This document shows positions 30,610 through 43,770 of a DNA stretch of 64,000 bases, piece by piece. The position numbers were made by a program, and so were the translations under genes. This DNA is from Cephalopachus bancanus (lineage: Eukaryota > Chordata > Mammalia > Primates > Tarsiidae), in the NCBI GenBank assembly GCA_027257055.1, contig JAPVLO010000522.1, positions 1,984,001 through 2,048,000 of the forward strand, written 5' to 3'. Position 1 is the stretch's first letter; every line of letters starts with the position of its first letter. The notes beneath the pieces were generated by a model. The model was given only the letters and a program-made list of their open reading frames with translations, had not been told where the DNA came from and did not search any database.

Positions 30610-32055
30610 CTCTCAAAACAGACAATTAAAAGGAAGTGTTAGACAAACTTCAGCATACATTTATGACAAAAAGTGCTAGTAAATTAGGAAAATAAGATAA
30701 TATCTCTAAATTAATAAAAGTGATCCACAGCTGACATCACCCAAGATCAGAGTGAAACGAGGATATTTATGGAGGTGGATTTGAAACTAACAAGATCCTC
30801 AAGGAAGGCCAGTGCTTAGTGGGGAGGAGACTGTCCTCTCTACAGACAGCTGGCCAGTAAGCAGAGGCTTAGTTGCAGCCAAGATTAAGATGGACATTTT
30901 TGACAAGAGATGGCCCTCAGGGAAAGACATGTCTCCACCACCCTGCTGTTAGTGAGGAATTTGTGGTAAATGTGGATGAAAGGAGGAGCCCAAAACTTAT
31001 ATCCTGTCCCTAGACAGATCTAGTCAGCATATTCCAGGTCCACTTGCTGAGGGCCAAGAGACAGAAAAATAGAAAGGAAGAGGGTCCACCCACACTTTTA
31101 GGTGGGGCCAGTGGGGGAAGAGACCTGTAGGGTCTGGCCACATTGAGAATAGCAGCCAGACCATATTCAGGAGCTCCTGCAAGGGGAGATTGGGGGACTG
31201 GGAAGCCCCTGAGGATGGACATTATAGGAGGAAAAACCTGGCACCACACCACTGTCATCCTCAGAAGGGGATGACAAGCACCACATCCCCTACAATAACA
31301 GGAAAGCCAAGGTCCCCCAATGTAGGTACATTATGGAGACTGAGAAGTCCTAGGGAAGTTATTCTTCAAGCTGGAAAACCAGGGAGAATTATAGTCATGG
31401 CTCAGTCCAAGTCAAAAATATTGAGAACCTGGAGCCAATGGTCAAGACCCAAAGGCCAGGGAACCTGGAGTTCTGATGTTCCAAGGAGGAGAATTGGAGG
31501 GGCCCAGCTCCAGAAGAAAGATGAAGAATTGGCCTCTATCTGCCCTTTTGTCCTATTCAGACCCGTAGCCAAGTAGATGCCCCATCTTGAAGGTGGATCT
31601 TCCACTCAGTTCAGTCATTCCAATGCCAATTTATTCCGGAGACACTCTCACAGAAACACCCAGAATTATGCTTCACAAGTTGTCTGAGTATCTCTTAGTC
31701 AAGTTGACGCTTCACATGAACCATCACAGGGACTGATGTCTTGTTATCATCTACACACTTAAGGCTTTCAGAGAATGCTGCCCGGAATATTCTACAGTAT
31801 CTCCAGTCCTGAAGATGGGACAGCAGTTCTCAAAAAGTTCAAGGACCCGAGGAAAATGTAAAATATCTGGGTGTGGTCTTCAATGCTTGCATCTAATATA
31901 TGGTAGCCTGAGAACTGTCACCAGTGATTAAGGACAATAATTCACAGGCTCACTAATCAAAGTTTGGGCAGAAAATGAGGGGATAACATGGCAGTTTCAT
32001 CTGTCCTACAACCCACAGGGGGATCTTTATTTGCTGAGATTACTTATTAGCTGTT
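30610..32055. other. ERV-like internal sequence, not resolved
   Basis: No intact gene. It lies between the two LTR-like segments. One 128-codon plus frame (31190-31576) contains MAQSKSKILRTW and a basic stretch but no recognised domain. It may be retroviral internal sequence, but no motif proves it. Confidence 0.35.
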
Positions 32056-32259
32056 TTGGGGACTCTGGGAGATTCTACTGATATGGAAAAAGTGAACACC
32101 CTTCAGGGATGTATGTCCACAGTTCTGAACCACAACAAGCATGATCTGAAGGCCTTGAATGCTGAAACAGCTGCAATAAGGAAAGTGGTCTCACAGACCC
32201 AAATGATTCTAGATGTGCTGACAGGTATGCAAGGGGAAATCTGCAACTTTTATTTTTAA
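32056..32259 (+). pseudogene. Retroviral envelope transmembrane-subunit-like remnant
   Basis: A 67-codon plus frame. Its middle reads LNAETAAIRKVVSQTQ, then MILDVLTGMQGEIC, ending at a stop a few codons on. The heptad-like helix, the Q-rich turn, LDVLT and a Gly-Cys-type end are what is seen before the disulphide loop of a retroviral envelope transmembrane subunit. There is no surface subunit, fusion peptide or membrane anchor. It is an isolated old fragment. Confidence 0.5.
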
Positions 32260-32296
32260 AAATAAATTTTGATTTAAAATTATATGTCTGCTTAAT

Positions 32297-32415
32297 GTAG
32301 AGGAGAACTTTCTATGTTCCCAGGGCTGATCTTTAACTCCTGGAGTCAAACAATCCTCCCACCTCAGTCTTATAAATGCTGGGGTTACAGGCATGAGTCA
32401 ACAATCATGTCCAGA
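32297..32415 (-). repeat. Single-arm Alu-like SINE fragment
   Basis: 'caatcctcccacctcagtct' and 'gctggggttacaggcatgag' mark one arm only. Confidence 0.65.
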
Positions 32416-32794
32416 GGTTAGAATGTGTACAGTGTTTTGTGTATGTTTCAAACAAAATACTAAGGTCAATTAATCTCTCCTTCACTTACAATAATAACTG
32501 CAGTCAATGCATGGAGCATGACCCCTGGTGTCTACAATAAAAGCATGGATTTTGGATGGGGTTCTTGATGAACAGTTCTGCTTCCAAGTCCTTTAGAAAC
32601 TGGATGGTGAGCCTTGTGACATGTGGCTGAATTTACTGCTGGTGTCAGTTTAATTCCTAGTGTTTCAAAAAATTAGGTAAAAGTGTCTTACAGGTGATCC
32701 CACCTCTGCAGCCAATTCAGGAATCAGCTTGAATAGGTTGGCCTATAAGAGAGTAACAGCCATTGGAATAAGATTGTAGGGTTTCCCGGGATTC

Positions 32795-33200
32795 CCCACT
32801 TTCTCCTCTGTCCTGGCGAGGAAACACAGATTGCTGTGACTTCTCTGTGCACAGGTCATCTGGTTCACCTGCAGGTTTGATCCAAACTGGGGCTTAGAAC
32901 CTTCCCAGGATTCAAGGAAGCTGTTTAGATTGTTCAGAAACACTGAGAAATTAACCCTCTGGCATAATACATAGAAACTTGCCCTGGCCTGAGCCAAATT
33001 GCTTAAACCCGCATACAAAACTCCACACCCAATGCCCTCACTGCAGACATTCCCAGGTAGAACTTCCTGTATCTCCCTGTCAGCCTCCAGGACACACAAC
33101 AGCTCCTTCAGATGGAAGCCCAATAACAAACACTTTGGACTGAGTGCCTTGGTGTTTAGCACCTCTTTGCTTGAAATTCCAGCTGACCCATGGTGGGATG
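32795..33200 (+). mobile_element. LTR-like segment, right copy of a pair
   Basis: See the partner at 29540-29990. Shared blocks include 'gttcacctgcaggttt', 'cagaaacactgagaaatta' and 'aacactttggactgagtgcc'. It abuts LILR gene B's duplicated flank at about 33500. Confidence 0.4.
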
Positions 33201-33499
33201 GTTTGGACACTCTTTTGAGGGACTCACTTGTGCTGCTTTAAGTCCACTCCAGCCTGAGTTGCGGATGAAGCTACAGCTTCTAGCCCTCCTCTGCAGCTCC
33301 AACTCCTCCATGTGGGCAGACTCCAGACTTCCTGAATCCAGAGAGAGGTAGAAGCCTGCACCCTAATGACCTATTGAGGGGCCCAGACACCTGTCCCAAT
33401 CCAGTTTTGACTTCTTTTCTTTGGTGTGGATCCATCTCCATATGGGGAATTTTCTTGTTTCTGCACATGACTGTGATGCACTGCATATTAGAAACATTT

Positions 33500-34643
33500 T
33501 AAGAATAATTTATTGTCATTAGGAGATGCTGTGGGCTCTTGAGTGGGCACATCGATTGTCCACCCAGACTGTGGAGACCAACACTCATGTCCCAACCCCT
33601 CATGTCCTAGTCTGGGATGGAAATGAACCACGATTGAGTTTCTCGCATGTCCCAGGCACCCCTGACTCCATACCACTCTGAACAGGGGATTAATGACAAA
33701 ACTGAGGCTCAGAGACGGGAAGTTACTGCCCAAGATCACACAAGAAGTAGATGATAACTGGGAATGACATAAACATCAACTCCCCACCTCACTCCCCAAG
33801 ATGGTGCTCAGGTCTGAGTAGATGTCCCCAAACCTTAAGCAAAGACTGTGGTTCAGAGAGATGAGGAAGGAAGGGGCCTTTAGGGGACAGGAATTACAGA
33901 GTTGTTCTCAGAACGGAAGAGGGTGGATGCTGCTGCGAACAGAAGAAGAAGAGGAAAGAATAGAAAGGAGAAGAAAAAAACGGAAATACAAGAAAAAGAT
34001 GATTCAATACAAAGAAAATCCACACTGCAGGGCAAGGAGAGAGGCCACATTTATTCCATTGCATTCCTTTGTGTTCTTTGCCCCATGCATCTCAACATGA
34101 CCTAGACACTCACGTGACAACTATGTCTCTGCTGACCTGAATCTACCATGCAACACGAATCTGTGTTCTTCCCTGAAGTGTCTCAGGGCTGGCGAGATGA
34201 CTGTTCATGGTGAGGACTCCACAAGGATATGCTGATGAAGTGAAGGAGATGAAGTGGCTGAGAGTGAAGGAGATGCCATGGAAGACTCTAAAGGGAAGGA
34301 GGAGTCCTGGTCATCCACCTCAGGAAGACAATGGGTTTATTTGCTGCTGTGACTTGGGCCTCAGTGGAATGTGGACAGATCAGGGGGACAGTGTCCAAGG
34401 GTGAGGAGAAACCTTATTTCTGTCTGAAATGTCTGAAGAAAGCCTGGTGCCCAACCCCAGCCTGCCCCTGGGGAAGTGATAATCAGTCCCTGGGGAGGGC
34501 AGTTCCCCTTCCTGTGAAGCTGTTGCTGTGACAATTCCTTGACAAGGAAAGCCCTGTTTCTGGCCACACACTGTGTGTCTCTGTCCTGCATGAGACCATG
34601 GTCTCATCCATCTGCACAGCCAAAGCCAATGGGAGGACATACC
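33500..34643 (+). other. 5' flank of LILR gene B, a duplicated block
   Basis: Homologous to 16540-18231 and 27760-29040. It holds a purine-rich run (33940-34010) and the ETS-type box below. No gene. Confidence 0.75.
34505..34516 (+). promoter_or_regulatory. Candidate ETS/PU.1 box, LILR gene B
   Basis: CCCCTTCCTGTG, identical to gene A, about 130 bases before the former start codon. Confidence 0.45.
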
Positions 34644-34677
34644 ATGAACCTGACCCTCACAGCCCTGCTCTGTCTTA
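34644..34677 (+). pseudogene. LILR gene B exon 1
   Basis: 34 nt coding MNLTLTALLCL. The last exon base is A instead of G (CTTA|gtgag), which weakens the donor. Confidence 0.85.
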
Positions 34678-34840
34678 GTGAGATTTCAAAAGGGGAAGGG
34701 GAGACCCTAGTCTGACCCTAGCTGACCCTTACAACCAGCTCCTGGTCCATGATGAGACCACAGGTGTTCAGGAAACCACCAGGGGAAGAGGACTTGGTCA
34801 GGCTTCAGAAGACAGACCTCTCATGGTAGCTCTTTTTCAG

Positions 34841-34876
34841 GGCTGAGTCTGGTCCCCAGGACCTGAGCACAGGCAG
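34841..34876 (+). pseudogene. LILR gene B exon 2 with premature stop
   Basis: A 36-nt mini-exon in which TGA at 34864-34866 replaces the codon that is CGA in gene C. A C-to-T change at a CpG is the simplest cause. It stops translation inside the signal peptide. Confidence 0.9.
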
Positions 34877-35037
34877 GTGAGTCTGTCCCCAGCTATTCCA
34901 GGTCCCTCCTCCTCACTGGAGGTGAGGTTCTAACCCTGGGAAGCTTTGAATGGGGAACAGCAGTTCTGGGATCTGAGAGAGTTCTGGGATCTCAGGGGTG
35001 GGGATGTCATGGGACCCAGGCTCTGATTTCCTTCCAG

Positions 35038-35305
35038 GAACCCTCCCAAAACCCACCTTCTGGACTGAGCCATACTCTGTAATCACCTGGGTTAACCCCG
35101 TCATGATGAGGTATTCCAGAAGTATGATCTGTATAAAGAGGAAAGCTCAGTGCTCAGGAACATATGGAACACAGTGGAGCACGATAAAATGGGTAAGTTC
35201 TACATCCCATACATGACAGGTGAGTATGCAGGAAGAGATTGCTGTCACTATCACAGCCCAACTGGAAGATCAGAGCAAGGAACTCCCAGAAGTTGGTGGT
35301 GACAG
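35038..35305 (+). pseudogene. LILR gene B D1 exon, shifted
   Basis: Begins like D1 of A and C (TLPKPTFWTEPYSVIT). It is 268 nt against 285; the missing bases remove the first-cysteine region and shift the frame. Confidence 0.9.
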
Positions 35306-35453
35306 GTGAGAAAATGCTCAGGGATCCCAAGCCCAGGTTCTTCCTTGAGGAAGGGGTTCTGTCTGCAGGGATGTTTCCCCTCTCACAGCCCAGCTCCTGG
35401 GATCATGCGGGAGGTGTGATCCCCATTTAACATGGTGTCTCCCTTTCTCCTTG

Positions 35454-35745
35454 AAGCCTACAGCATACCTACTTTCTCAGCCCTGCCCAGTTCCGTCATA
35501 AACTCAGGAGGGAACAGAACACTCCAGTTTGGCTCTTGGTTGAGATTTGAAAAGTTAATTCTCATTGAGGAAGGAGGACACAACCTCTCCTGGACTCACA
35601 GCAACACCCCAGTGGGCAGTTTCAGGCCCTGTTCCTTGTGGGTCTCGTGACCTCCTATAGGTGAATGTTCAGATGCTATGGCTGCTACAGGAAAAAGTTC
35701 AGAAGTGGTCAGAACCAAGTGACTCCCTAGACATCCTGATCACAG
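35454..35745 (+). pseudogene. LILR gene B D2 exon, both splice sites lost
   Basis: The acceptor is TG at 35452-35453 and the donor GA at 35746-35747. The Cys of VTLQC is Phe (RTLQFGS). A frameshift lies near 35610-35640. Confidence 0.9.
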
Positions 35746-36153
35746 GAGAGAAAGCCATGGTCCTCTCTCTTACAATTTTGAGGCCCCAGTTTGTTGGGAC
35801 TTTAATTGACAGCTGACCATGGTAAGGACCCCACAAGGATGTATTGATGGATGGGCTGAAGAGTGAAGGAGATCCTATGAGAAGCTCTAGAAAGAAGGAG
35901 GAAACCCAGGAATCTCTCACCTGGAATGGGCCATCTCAGGAAGGCACAGGGTCAATTTGCTGCTATTTCCTGGTCACTGGGAGATGGGGACAGAACAGGC
36001 AAACAGTGGCCAGAACAGCCTAGGTGAGAAGAGAAGCCCTGTTGGGGAAAGAGACACACAGTGTGAGTGACAGTGAGACCTGCATGGATAGTACAGGAAA
36101 GGGAGGATGAGGGAGGAACTATCCCTGCCATCTCAGCTCCTCCTTCCCACAAG

Positions 36154-36452
36154 GAGTGTCTAGGAAACTCTTCCTCCTGATCCAGCAAGGCCCTGTCATG
36201 GCCCCTGGAGAAAGCCTGACCATCCAGTGTCACTCTGATGTTACCTATGACAGGCTCACTCTGTCCAAGAAGGGGGGAAGGTATCTCCCCCAGCATCCTG
36301 ATCAGCAGCACTAAGCTGGGATCTCTCAGGTGGACTTCTTCCTGGACCCTGTGAGCAGCTCCCCTTGGGGGTCAGTAGAGATGTTATGGGAGAAACAACC
36401 TCTCCTTTGAGTTGTTGGTCCACAGTCACCCACCTCGAAATCCAGATCACAG
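36154..36452 (+). pseudogene. LILR gene B D3 exon, frameshifted
   Basis: Close to gene A's D3 (aggccctgtcatggcccctg; cagtgtcactctgatgttac) and flanked by acaag and gtgagg. Frameshifts and stops follow from about 36300. Confidence 0.88.
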
Positions 36453-36680
36453 GTGAGGAACCCAGCAGGTTCAATCAGGAGTCCAGACTCCATACAGACT
36501 GTGCTGGGGAAACCTCAAGTGGTATGGCCAGGATGAGGCATGGGGGTATCAAGGAATGGAGAGATGGGAAAGGGGAGAGACTCAGACAACAGAGACTGAG
36601 GGTCTTCAGAGCGAGGCCCAGGGGAAGTCTCAGCTCAGAACAATGTGGGGCCAGCCCCTCACCCTTCCTCTTCTCTGTAG

Positions 36681-36995
<315 letters not shown>

Positions 36996-38460
36996 GGACC
37001 CCAATCGGCCCTCTCTAACTCAAAGATTCAGCTCAGGGACCTGCCCCCAGAAGAGCTCTGGGTAATAAGGAATAATGAGAGTGAAGGAGGAGGGTCCACA
37101 GCAGAGGATCCAGTCCATGAGAGGGTGGACATAGATGGAGACCTCCCACCCCTGGGCACCCACCCCTGAATTCTCAATCAGGGTAGAGAGCAGGGAGGGC
37201 TGGAAGGAGACGTGGGTGAACTTCTGAGGATGTAAGATTAGACTGAAGGTTCATACAAAGTCTCCTAACCTGCACTGGAGGATGTGTGATGAGTGGAAGG
37301 AGAAGGACAGGCTGTTTCAGCAGGATTTGGTATTCCGACCTGATGGGGATTTAGGGAAGATGCTGGGGCTAACAGAGGAGGAAGAAAATGGGTGAGGTGG
37401 AGAGAGGACAGTTAGATATTCCCTTAGCATTTCTTCTTCCACGTTTAAAAGAAACTCTGAGGATGAAGCCCCTCACCTGCACACGAGGGAATCCCTGAGC
37501 TCTCTCAGAACAGAGCAGGAGGCTTCTTGGGCCTCCATGAGACCTGCCTGTGGTTAAGGTGGAGCCCACATCAGTCAGCCATGCTCCTTCAGAGAGAAGC
37601 CCCAGCTGTGGGTACTGCTCATCAGGGGCCCTCCTGTGCTTACCTGGCGGCCTCTATATCAGGACACACCTGAGACTAAGGAAAGACCATGCAGCTGATC
37701 CCTGGGGCAAGTTAAGGAATTATTCAAAGCACATTTTGTGTGCAGTTCGTTTCTACATTTTCTTGTCTGGGCGGGATTGCCTACTGCTACTCTTTTAAAA
37801 ATTTATGGTTAAAAAAGGAATTCTCTGATATTCATTAAGATAGAAAACATGTATACATTCATTATAGAAAGTAATTTCTTATTAATATCAATTATTATCA
37901 TCAAAGATGTTTAAAATTGAGGTTTGTTGAAGAACGTATGTTGCCCAGGCTGGAACTCAATAGCCTGAGCTCAAGGCATCCTTTGACCTCAGCCACCTGA
38001 GTAGCTGGGACTGTGGACATGCATTACTGTACCCAGCTACTTTTTTAAATAATACTAAGGTATTTTTAACATAGCTGTTAATTGGCATTTATTGATTTTT
38101 CTTCATATTAACTTAGTATTTCCTTTCAATTAAAGTAAGTTTATTTCTTCTTTACTGATAAAATTTATTTTAAAATAAGCAAACAAAAAATTACTTCCTT
38201 ATTTCCAAATTATATGCCAATTTTTATCACTAGAAACATAAATATATATGCAGGGGCATATATATCTATTAAGTAAATAACTAGAGTTTCACATATCTAT
38301 ATGTATGTATGATTATATACATACTACAAATAAATATATATGTCCATTTATATACATATAATATATGAATAAATATTCATTAAAATGTTTAATATTTTTC
38401 ATCCAGTGAGCTTTTTATGTTTGTTATTGATCTTCATTACTGGATTCACACTTCAAAAAT
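36996..38460. other. Downstream intron remnant of LILR gene B
   Basis: No gene. It is homologous to gene A's D4-stalk intron, including the shared old SINE arm at 37940-38045, and is cut by the L1 that starts at about 38461. Confidence 0.75.
37940..38045 (-). repeat. Old SINE arm shared with gene A unit
   Basis: 'ttgcccaggctggaactcaa' to 'gtacccagctacttttt'. It is at the same place as 21600-21705 in gene A. Confidence 0.65.
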
Positions 38461-41400
38461 AGGGAAACTTGGAGTTCCGGTAAGATGGCAGTGACACAGG
38501 TGGGACTGTGAGATTCTCTGAAAGTGAGTTTCCATAAAGACTCTTACTTTCCTTCCCCCACCCCCACTCCCCGCCCACCGTCAGCCACACTGGTCCAAGA
38601 CCTAGAGACCCTTGGTCCAGTCCCATGCACGGCCAGCTACCACAGTCCCTCTGCCACTGCTGTTCCACCCCAAGATGCCCTGAGCCCAGGCTGCATGGAG
38701 CTCCCAGCTCCCTCCCTGGCTACACCATCTCACCCGACCCCAAGTCGCACACCCTGCCTTGTGGAGATCTGGGTTCCCTTGCTGGCTACACTGATCTGCT
38801 CGGCACTCAGCCACTGCCTGCTCCTTCCCTGGCTGGGTGCCCAGCCCAGTCTCTGGCCATGACAGCCCATGGACGCCATCCACAACTGCCCCTTAGAACT
38901 ACACAACCCATTCCCTCCTGGGGCGCCCCACCAGACCCAAGGTCACCCCTGCCCACAGAGGCCCTCAGCACCTGTGCCTCCGGACTCTGCACCACTGCCT
39001 GGGCTGAAGCACCTAAAACCATGACCAGTGTTCGACCCTCAGAGTTCTGGATACCCACCCTGGGTTCCAGGTCCCCACCCAGCCCCATCTCAAGCCACTG
39101 TTGCCCAGTGAGGCTCTAGGTGCCCATCCCTCAGAGATACCAGCTCCATTCCTGGCTGAAGCACCCTGTGCAGGGCCCAAAGCCACTGCCACGACCCACC
39201 ACCCACCCTTTGGAGCTCTGGTCCCCACTGTGGCTGAGGTGCCCAGCAGTCTTGCACTCCATTTCCCCCAACTCGTTCCAGACTACAGGGGGTCCAGAAA
39301 ACAGCGGGAGCCCTGTGACCAGGCAGAGACCTGCAGTGATGCACCCACCCAGCTCTGCCTAACCTCCAACTTGGGAGCTAAGACCCCATGGTTGTGTAAG
39401 GGAACAGTACATCTTAAGGAGGTGCCGAATAGCTGCTTTCAGCTCTAAGCTCCAGCCTGGGGAATTTCAGGCTCCCTTCACCATCCCCAGCCACTGGCAG
39501 CATACCAAATGCAGTGCCCAGCTATATAGCTGACTCCCAGTGCCTGACGCCAGACACAGACCACCACAGCCCATCATAGTGGGTCATCCACAGAACCAGA
39601 TGACTGGAGAGAAAGGATGGATGGAGAGAAAGGATCATTTAAAGAGGAGCCACGCACCACAGCCGTTTTCCAGGCAGAGATTCACATTGCCCTGCCCATC
39701 TATGAGCAGCCTCCACCTTGGTTTCTAAGGTAACCTCACCAAATGGGAGACAGAAGGCCCTCCCCTACACTTAATCAGACACAGGCAATTGAGTCCTGTG
39801 GCAGACCTCTCAGGCAGCAAGCCAAGGGAACCAACCCAAGACTTGAGTAAATCTATCTGCCTGCAATGAGAACAAAGAGGAGAGGCTAGAGATCAGAGCT
39901 GAAGAGACTTTAGACACTCAGGAAAGGCTCCAGAGCTAGTCTGGTTTCTTATCTTGGTTTTCGATTTTATGTTTTGACTGTTTGTTTTGTTTGCTTTTTG
40001 AGTTAGACTACTTGTTTGTGTTGGGGAAAAGCACATTACCAGTATGCTTTAGGGAATCTTGTTTGTTTGTTTTTTACTCTTTTCGGGCCTTGTGTCTCTT
40101 TTCATTCATTAGTTGGTATGTATGTCTGTTTTCCCTCTTACTCTTCTCTCTCTCCAACTTCCTCTTGACCCCTTCTTCCATTGTATTCCTTTTTCTTACC
40201 TTCTTTGGTTCCAGGGAGCAAACTTAAACACCACCGCATGGACAGATTGTAAGGCAGTTGGAAGTGGATTCCAGTGTGCCCATATGCCAGTTGGTGGATA
40301 CTTGGATCTGCAGATAGATTCTGAATTACAGCTTCCCCATCAAATAAATTTTAAAACTGCAGAAAGTACAGCCCCAACCCACAGTCCAGCTTCAAAAGTG
40401 AACAAAGCCAGAGGACGCTCATAAGGAAGAAGAGGAGACTGAACAAAAAGAAGTAAAAGCAACCCCGCATTCCCTGAAAAACAGAATTAAGGAAGGGAGG
40501 GGAAAGGGGGAGACAAAAATCTACAAAAATGAAGAAAAACCAAAAGAAGAATATGTGTCTCTCACAGAACCCTGGGAGGTCAGACACTGAGAAAACAGAC
40601 TTTGGAATGCAAACAATGAAGAGACCCCAGAATTACTGGTCTCAAACTAAAAACCCAGATATCAAGACATTAATGGAGAGATTAAAAAAGAATTGAGGAG
40701 AGACAAGAGGAAATTAGGAAGGAGTTGATAACTGAGATAACAGTAGTAAAGAATACCATGAGTGAAATAAATAACAGACTAATAAGCATGGAAAGCAGAA
40801 TTAGCCAAGCAGAAGAAAGAATCTTAGAACTTAAGAACGAAAATATAGAACTAACCCAAACTGTGAAAAACATAGAAAAGAAGCTTTAAAAGACAGAACA
40901 AAACCTTCAAGAGATGAGTGATTACTGCAAGAGACCAAGCGTAAGAGTTATTGGAGTTCCTGAGGAAGAAAGAGAGGCAGAGACCACCCTGGAGCAAACA
41001 TTCCATGAGATTATTCAAGCAAACTTCCCTTATCTCTTCAGTGGTGCGAAAATCCAAACACAAGAGATTCAAAGAACCCCTGCAAGACAACAAATGAGAA
41101 AACCAACTGCCAGACACATAATAATTCATCTAAACAAAGTAGGTATAAAAGAAAAAATCTTAAAGGCAACAAGAGAAAAAGGTAAGATTACCTACCATGG
41201 AAGACCAATTAGAATAGCAGCAGATTTATCTACAGAAGCCCTCCAAGCTAGGAGAGCTTGGAGCCCTATCTTCAAAGTTCTAAAAGATAAACAATTTCAA
41301 CCAAGCATAACCTACCCAGCCAGGCTAAAGCTTCATCAGTGAGGGGGAACTAAAATCTTTCCCAGACATCCAATGCCTAAGAACTTACGCTGCCACCAGA

Positions 41401-42470
41401 CCACCTCTTCAAGAAATACTTAAGAAATTATTAAACACAGAAGAAAAAGAAAAAAGAACAACAACATTCTTCACAAGAGTACAGGATAAAGATTCTCAAA
41501 CTCTAAGAATCTTAGAAATTGCAGGAGATAACCTTATGCAAATTGAAACTGGCAACCAATTTATATTCAGAAACCTAAATGCCAGTACTTTAAGAAATAA
41601 GATAGACAAACGGTACCGCATGAAATTAACAAGTTACTGCAAAGCAAAAGAAACTATCTAGAGAGAAGGGAGACAGCCCACAGAATGGGAAGAATATTTG
41701 CCTATTGTATATCTGACAAAGGCCTAATATCTGGGATCAACAAGGAACTCAAATTTGCTGAAATGCAGAAAAGCAAACAGCCCCAATAAAAGGGAGCAAA
41801 TGACATGAATAGACACTTCTCAAATAAAGATATACGGGCAGTCAACAGACACATGAAAACGTGCTCAGCGTCACTCATCGTCAGAGAACTGCAAATCAAA
41901 ACCACATTGAGATACCACCTAACCCCAGTAAAAATGACCATCATTAATAAAACAAACAACAGATGTTGGTGAGGATGTGTAGAAAAAGGAACACTTCTAC
42001 ACTGTTGATGGGAATTGCAATAATAGAGGCAAAGAATCTCTATTCACAATAGCAGTAACATGGAACTAACCATGCTGCCCATCCAAGCTGTACTGGATTA
42101 AAAAATGTGGTACATATACACAATGGAATATTACATAGCCATAAAGAAGGACAAACATGGATTTTGCAGCAATTTGGATGGACCTAGAGTCAATTATACT
42201 GAGTGATTTATCACAGAAACAAAGAACATATTCCATATACCAAATACCATATATTCTAACTCATAAGTGGACCTTGAACAATTGTAATACTATAAGAAAG
42301 GCATTGGCAGCAGTGTATACTGTCAGGGTGGTGGGATTGGCGTTCAGGGAAACTGCTAGAGGAGCAAAGGGCATCAACAAGGGTACTTGCACAAAGTTTG
42401 TATACCTAGCCCTGAATTTTACCCCACATCGTTATAATAAAAATATTTTTAAATTAAACATTGATGTCAA
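38461..42470 (+). mobile_element. L1 with 5' UTR and ORF1 but most of ORF2 deleted
   Basis: The 5' start (about 38480: taagatggcagtgacacagg) matches the L1 start at 58447. A GC-rich 5' UTR runs to about 40400. ORF1-like sequence spans about 40530-41490, with a stop near 40888 and an open C-terminal part at 40914-41342 (VRVIGVPEEEREAETTLEQT). It then passes through about 125 bases not seen in the other L1 and jumps at about 41605 to the very end of ORF2 and the 3' UTR. Endonuclease and reverse transcriptase are absent, so it could only have moved with help from another L1. Confidence 0.85.
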
Positions 42471-42574
42471 GTTATAAAATAATTATTTTACTACTAATAA
42501 TGTGTCACCCTAATTTATAATCACTGATGTGTTTTTAATTTATCATAAACTACTAGAAAAAGTTAATCATTAAG

Positions 42575-42719
42575 AATCAACTAATCATATCTTGTCTGGG
42601 AACGGGGAAACACCTCATATCAACAGGGTGCCTGAATGAAACGCAATTGTATACCTAACCCTTAACTGTACCCCACAACTTCATAATAAAAAATAAATTT
42701 AAAAAAAATCAACTAATCA
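42575..42719 (+). mobile_element. Tail-only L1 insertion with 13-bp target-site duplication
   Basis: A 119-base L1 3' end (42588-42706) flanked by aatcaactaatca at 42575-42587 and 42707-42719. The body matches the window's first 260 bases. Confidence 0.92.
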
Positions 42720-43500
42720 ATTATTCATTGTTTATTATTAAGAATGTATTTATTTGTCATGTAAATATCTAATTGGTATTTTACTCATTGGAGCACAGTG
42801 TCACAGGTGCTGTTGATTTAAATCAACAATGAGATAGATGTGTCTTACAATCCTATGAGATATTTTATTTGCTTAACTTCTTCTGTTTGTCTTCAAAACC
42901 ATTATAACTAATTCTTTAGTACATGTCATTCCATAATAGAAACAAATATTTATTTAGGTAAAGAGAGGTACATTGACTGTGTTGGTATCATGAAATAGGT
43001 TTGAAAAGTAAGGTTAGCCATTTTCTTAAAATTACAATATACCTTAACCTTTGTTATGGGTAAATAGCAATAATTTTCTCCTGTGGACTTTTTTATATAA
43101 AAATGTTCCATATTGACTTTATCATCTTTGTAAGTATTCTGTGAATTTTGGAAGCCCCCGGGTCACTGTGGACCCTGAATCTGCCTGTCAGTGTGGAGGC
43201 TTGTGGAGAATAGGTGATTAATGATGTCTGACTTGGGTCACTGAACTCATCATTAAGTTATTTCACTGGCCCTAGAATGATCAAGAGATACTGACATTCT
43301 TAGCAACTGGTGCTGACTTTTTGACCTACGAGGCAAAACATATGTGGAAGGACAGGCAAAGTGGAAGGTACTGGAATTCCCTCCCCCACCAGAATAGTGA
43401 AGCAGAAGTAATGCCACATCCTGGAGGGATTTAAGGGTTGGTGCCTCCTGCAGGACTTCCACATTCTTATTCCATTTGACTTACACAAAAGACAGATGAG
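42720..43500. other. AT-rich, no gene seen
   Basis: Short chance frames only. The part at 43145-43480 is less AT-rich but matches no recognised family. Confidence 0.5.
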
Positions 43501-43770
43501 GCCAGGCATAGTGGCTCAAGCCCGTAATCCCAGCACTTTAGGAAACTGAGGCGAGAGCATTGCCTGAGTCCACAGGCTCAAGAACAGTCTGGACAGCTTG
43601 GCAAGAACTCATCTCTACAATAAATTAGCCAGGCATGGTAGCACGCGCCTGTAGTTCTAGCTACTTGGAAGACTGAGGTGGAATGATCGCCTGAGATTAG
43701 CAGGTCGACACTGGGGTGTCCATGAAACATGCCACCTCTCTCCAACCTGGGCGATGGAGTGAAATTCCTA

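Noticed and set aside
38524..39448. Several overlapping GC-rich open frames of 80-164 codons on both strands
   Set aside because: They lie in the GC-rich 5' UTR of an L1, where stop codons are rare; both strands are equally open.
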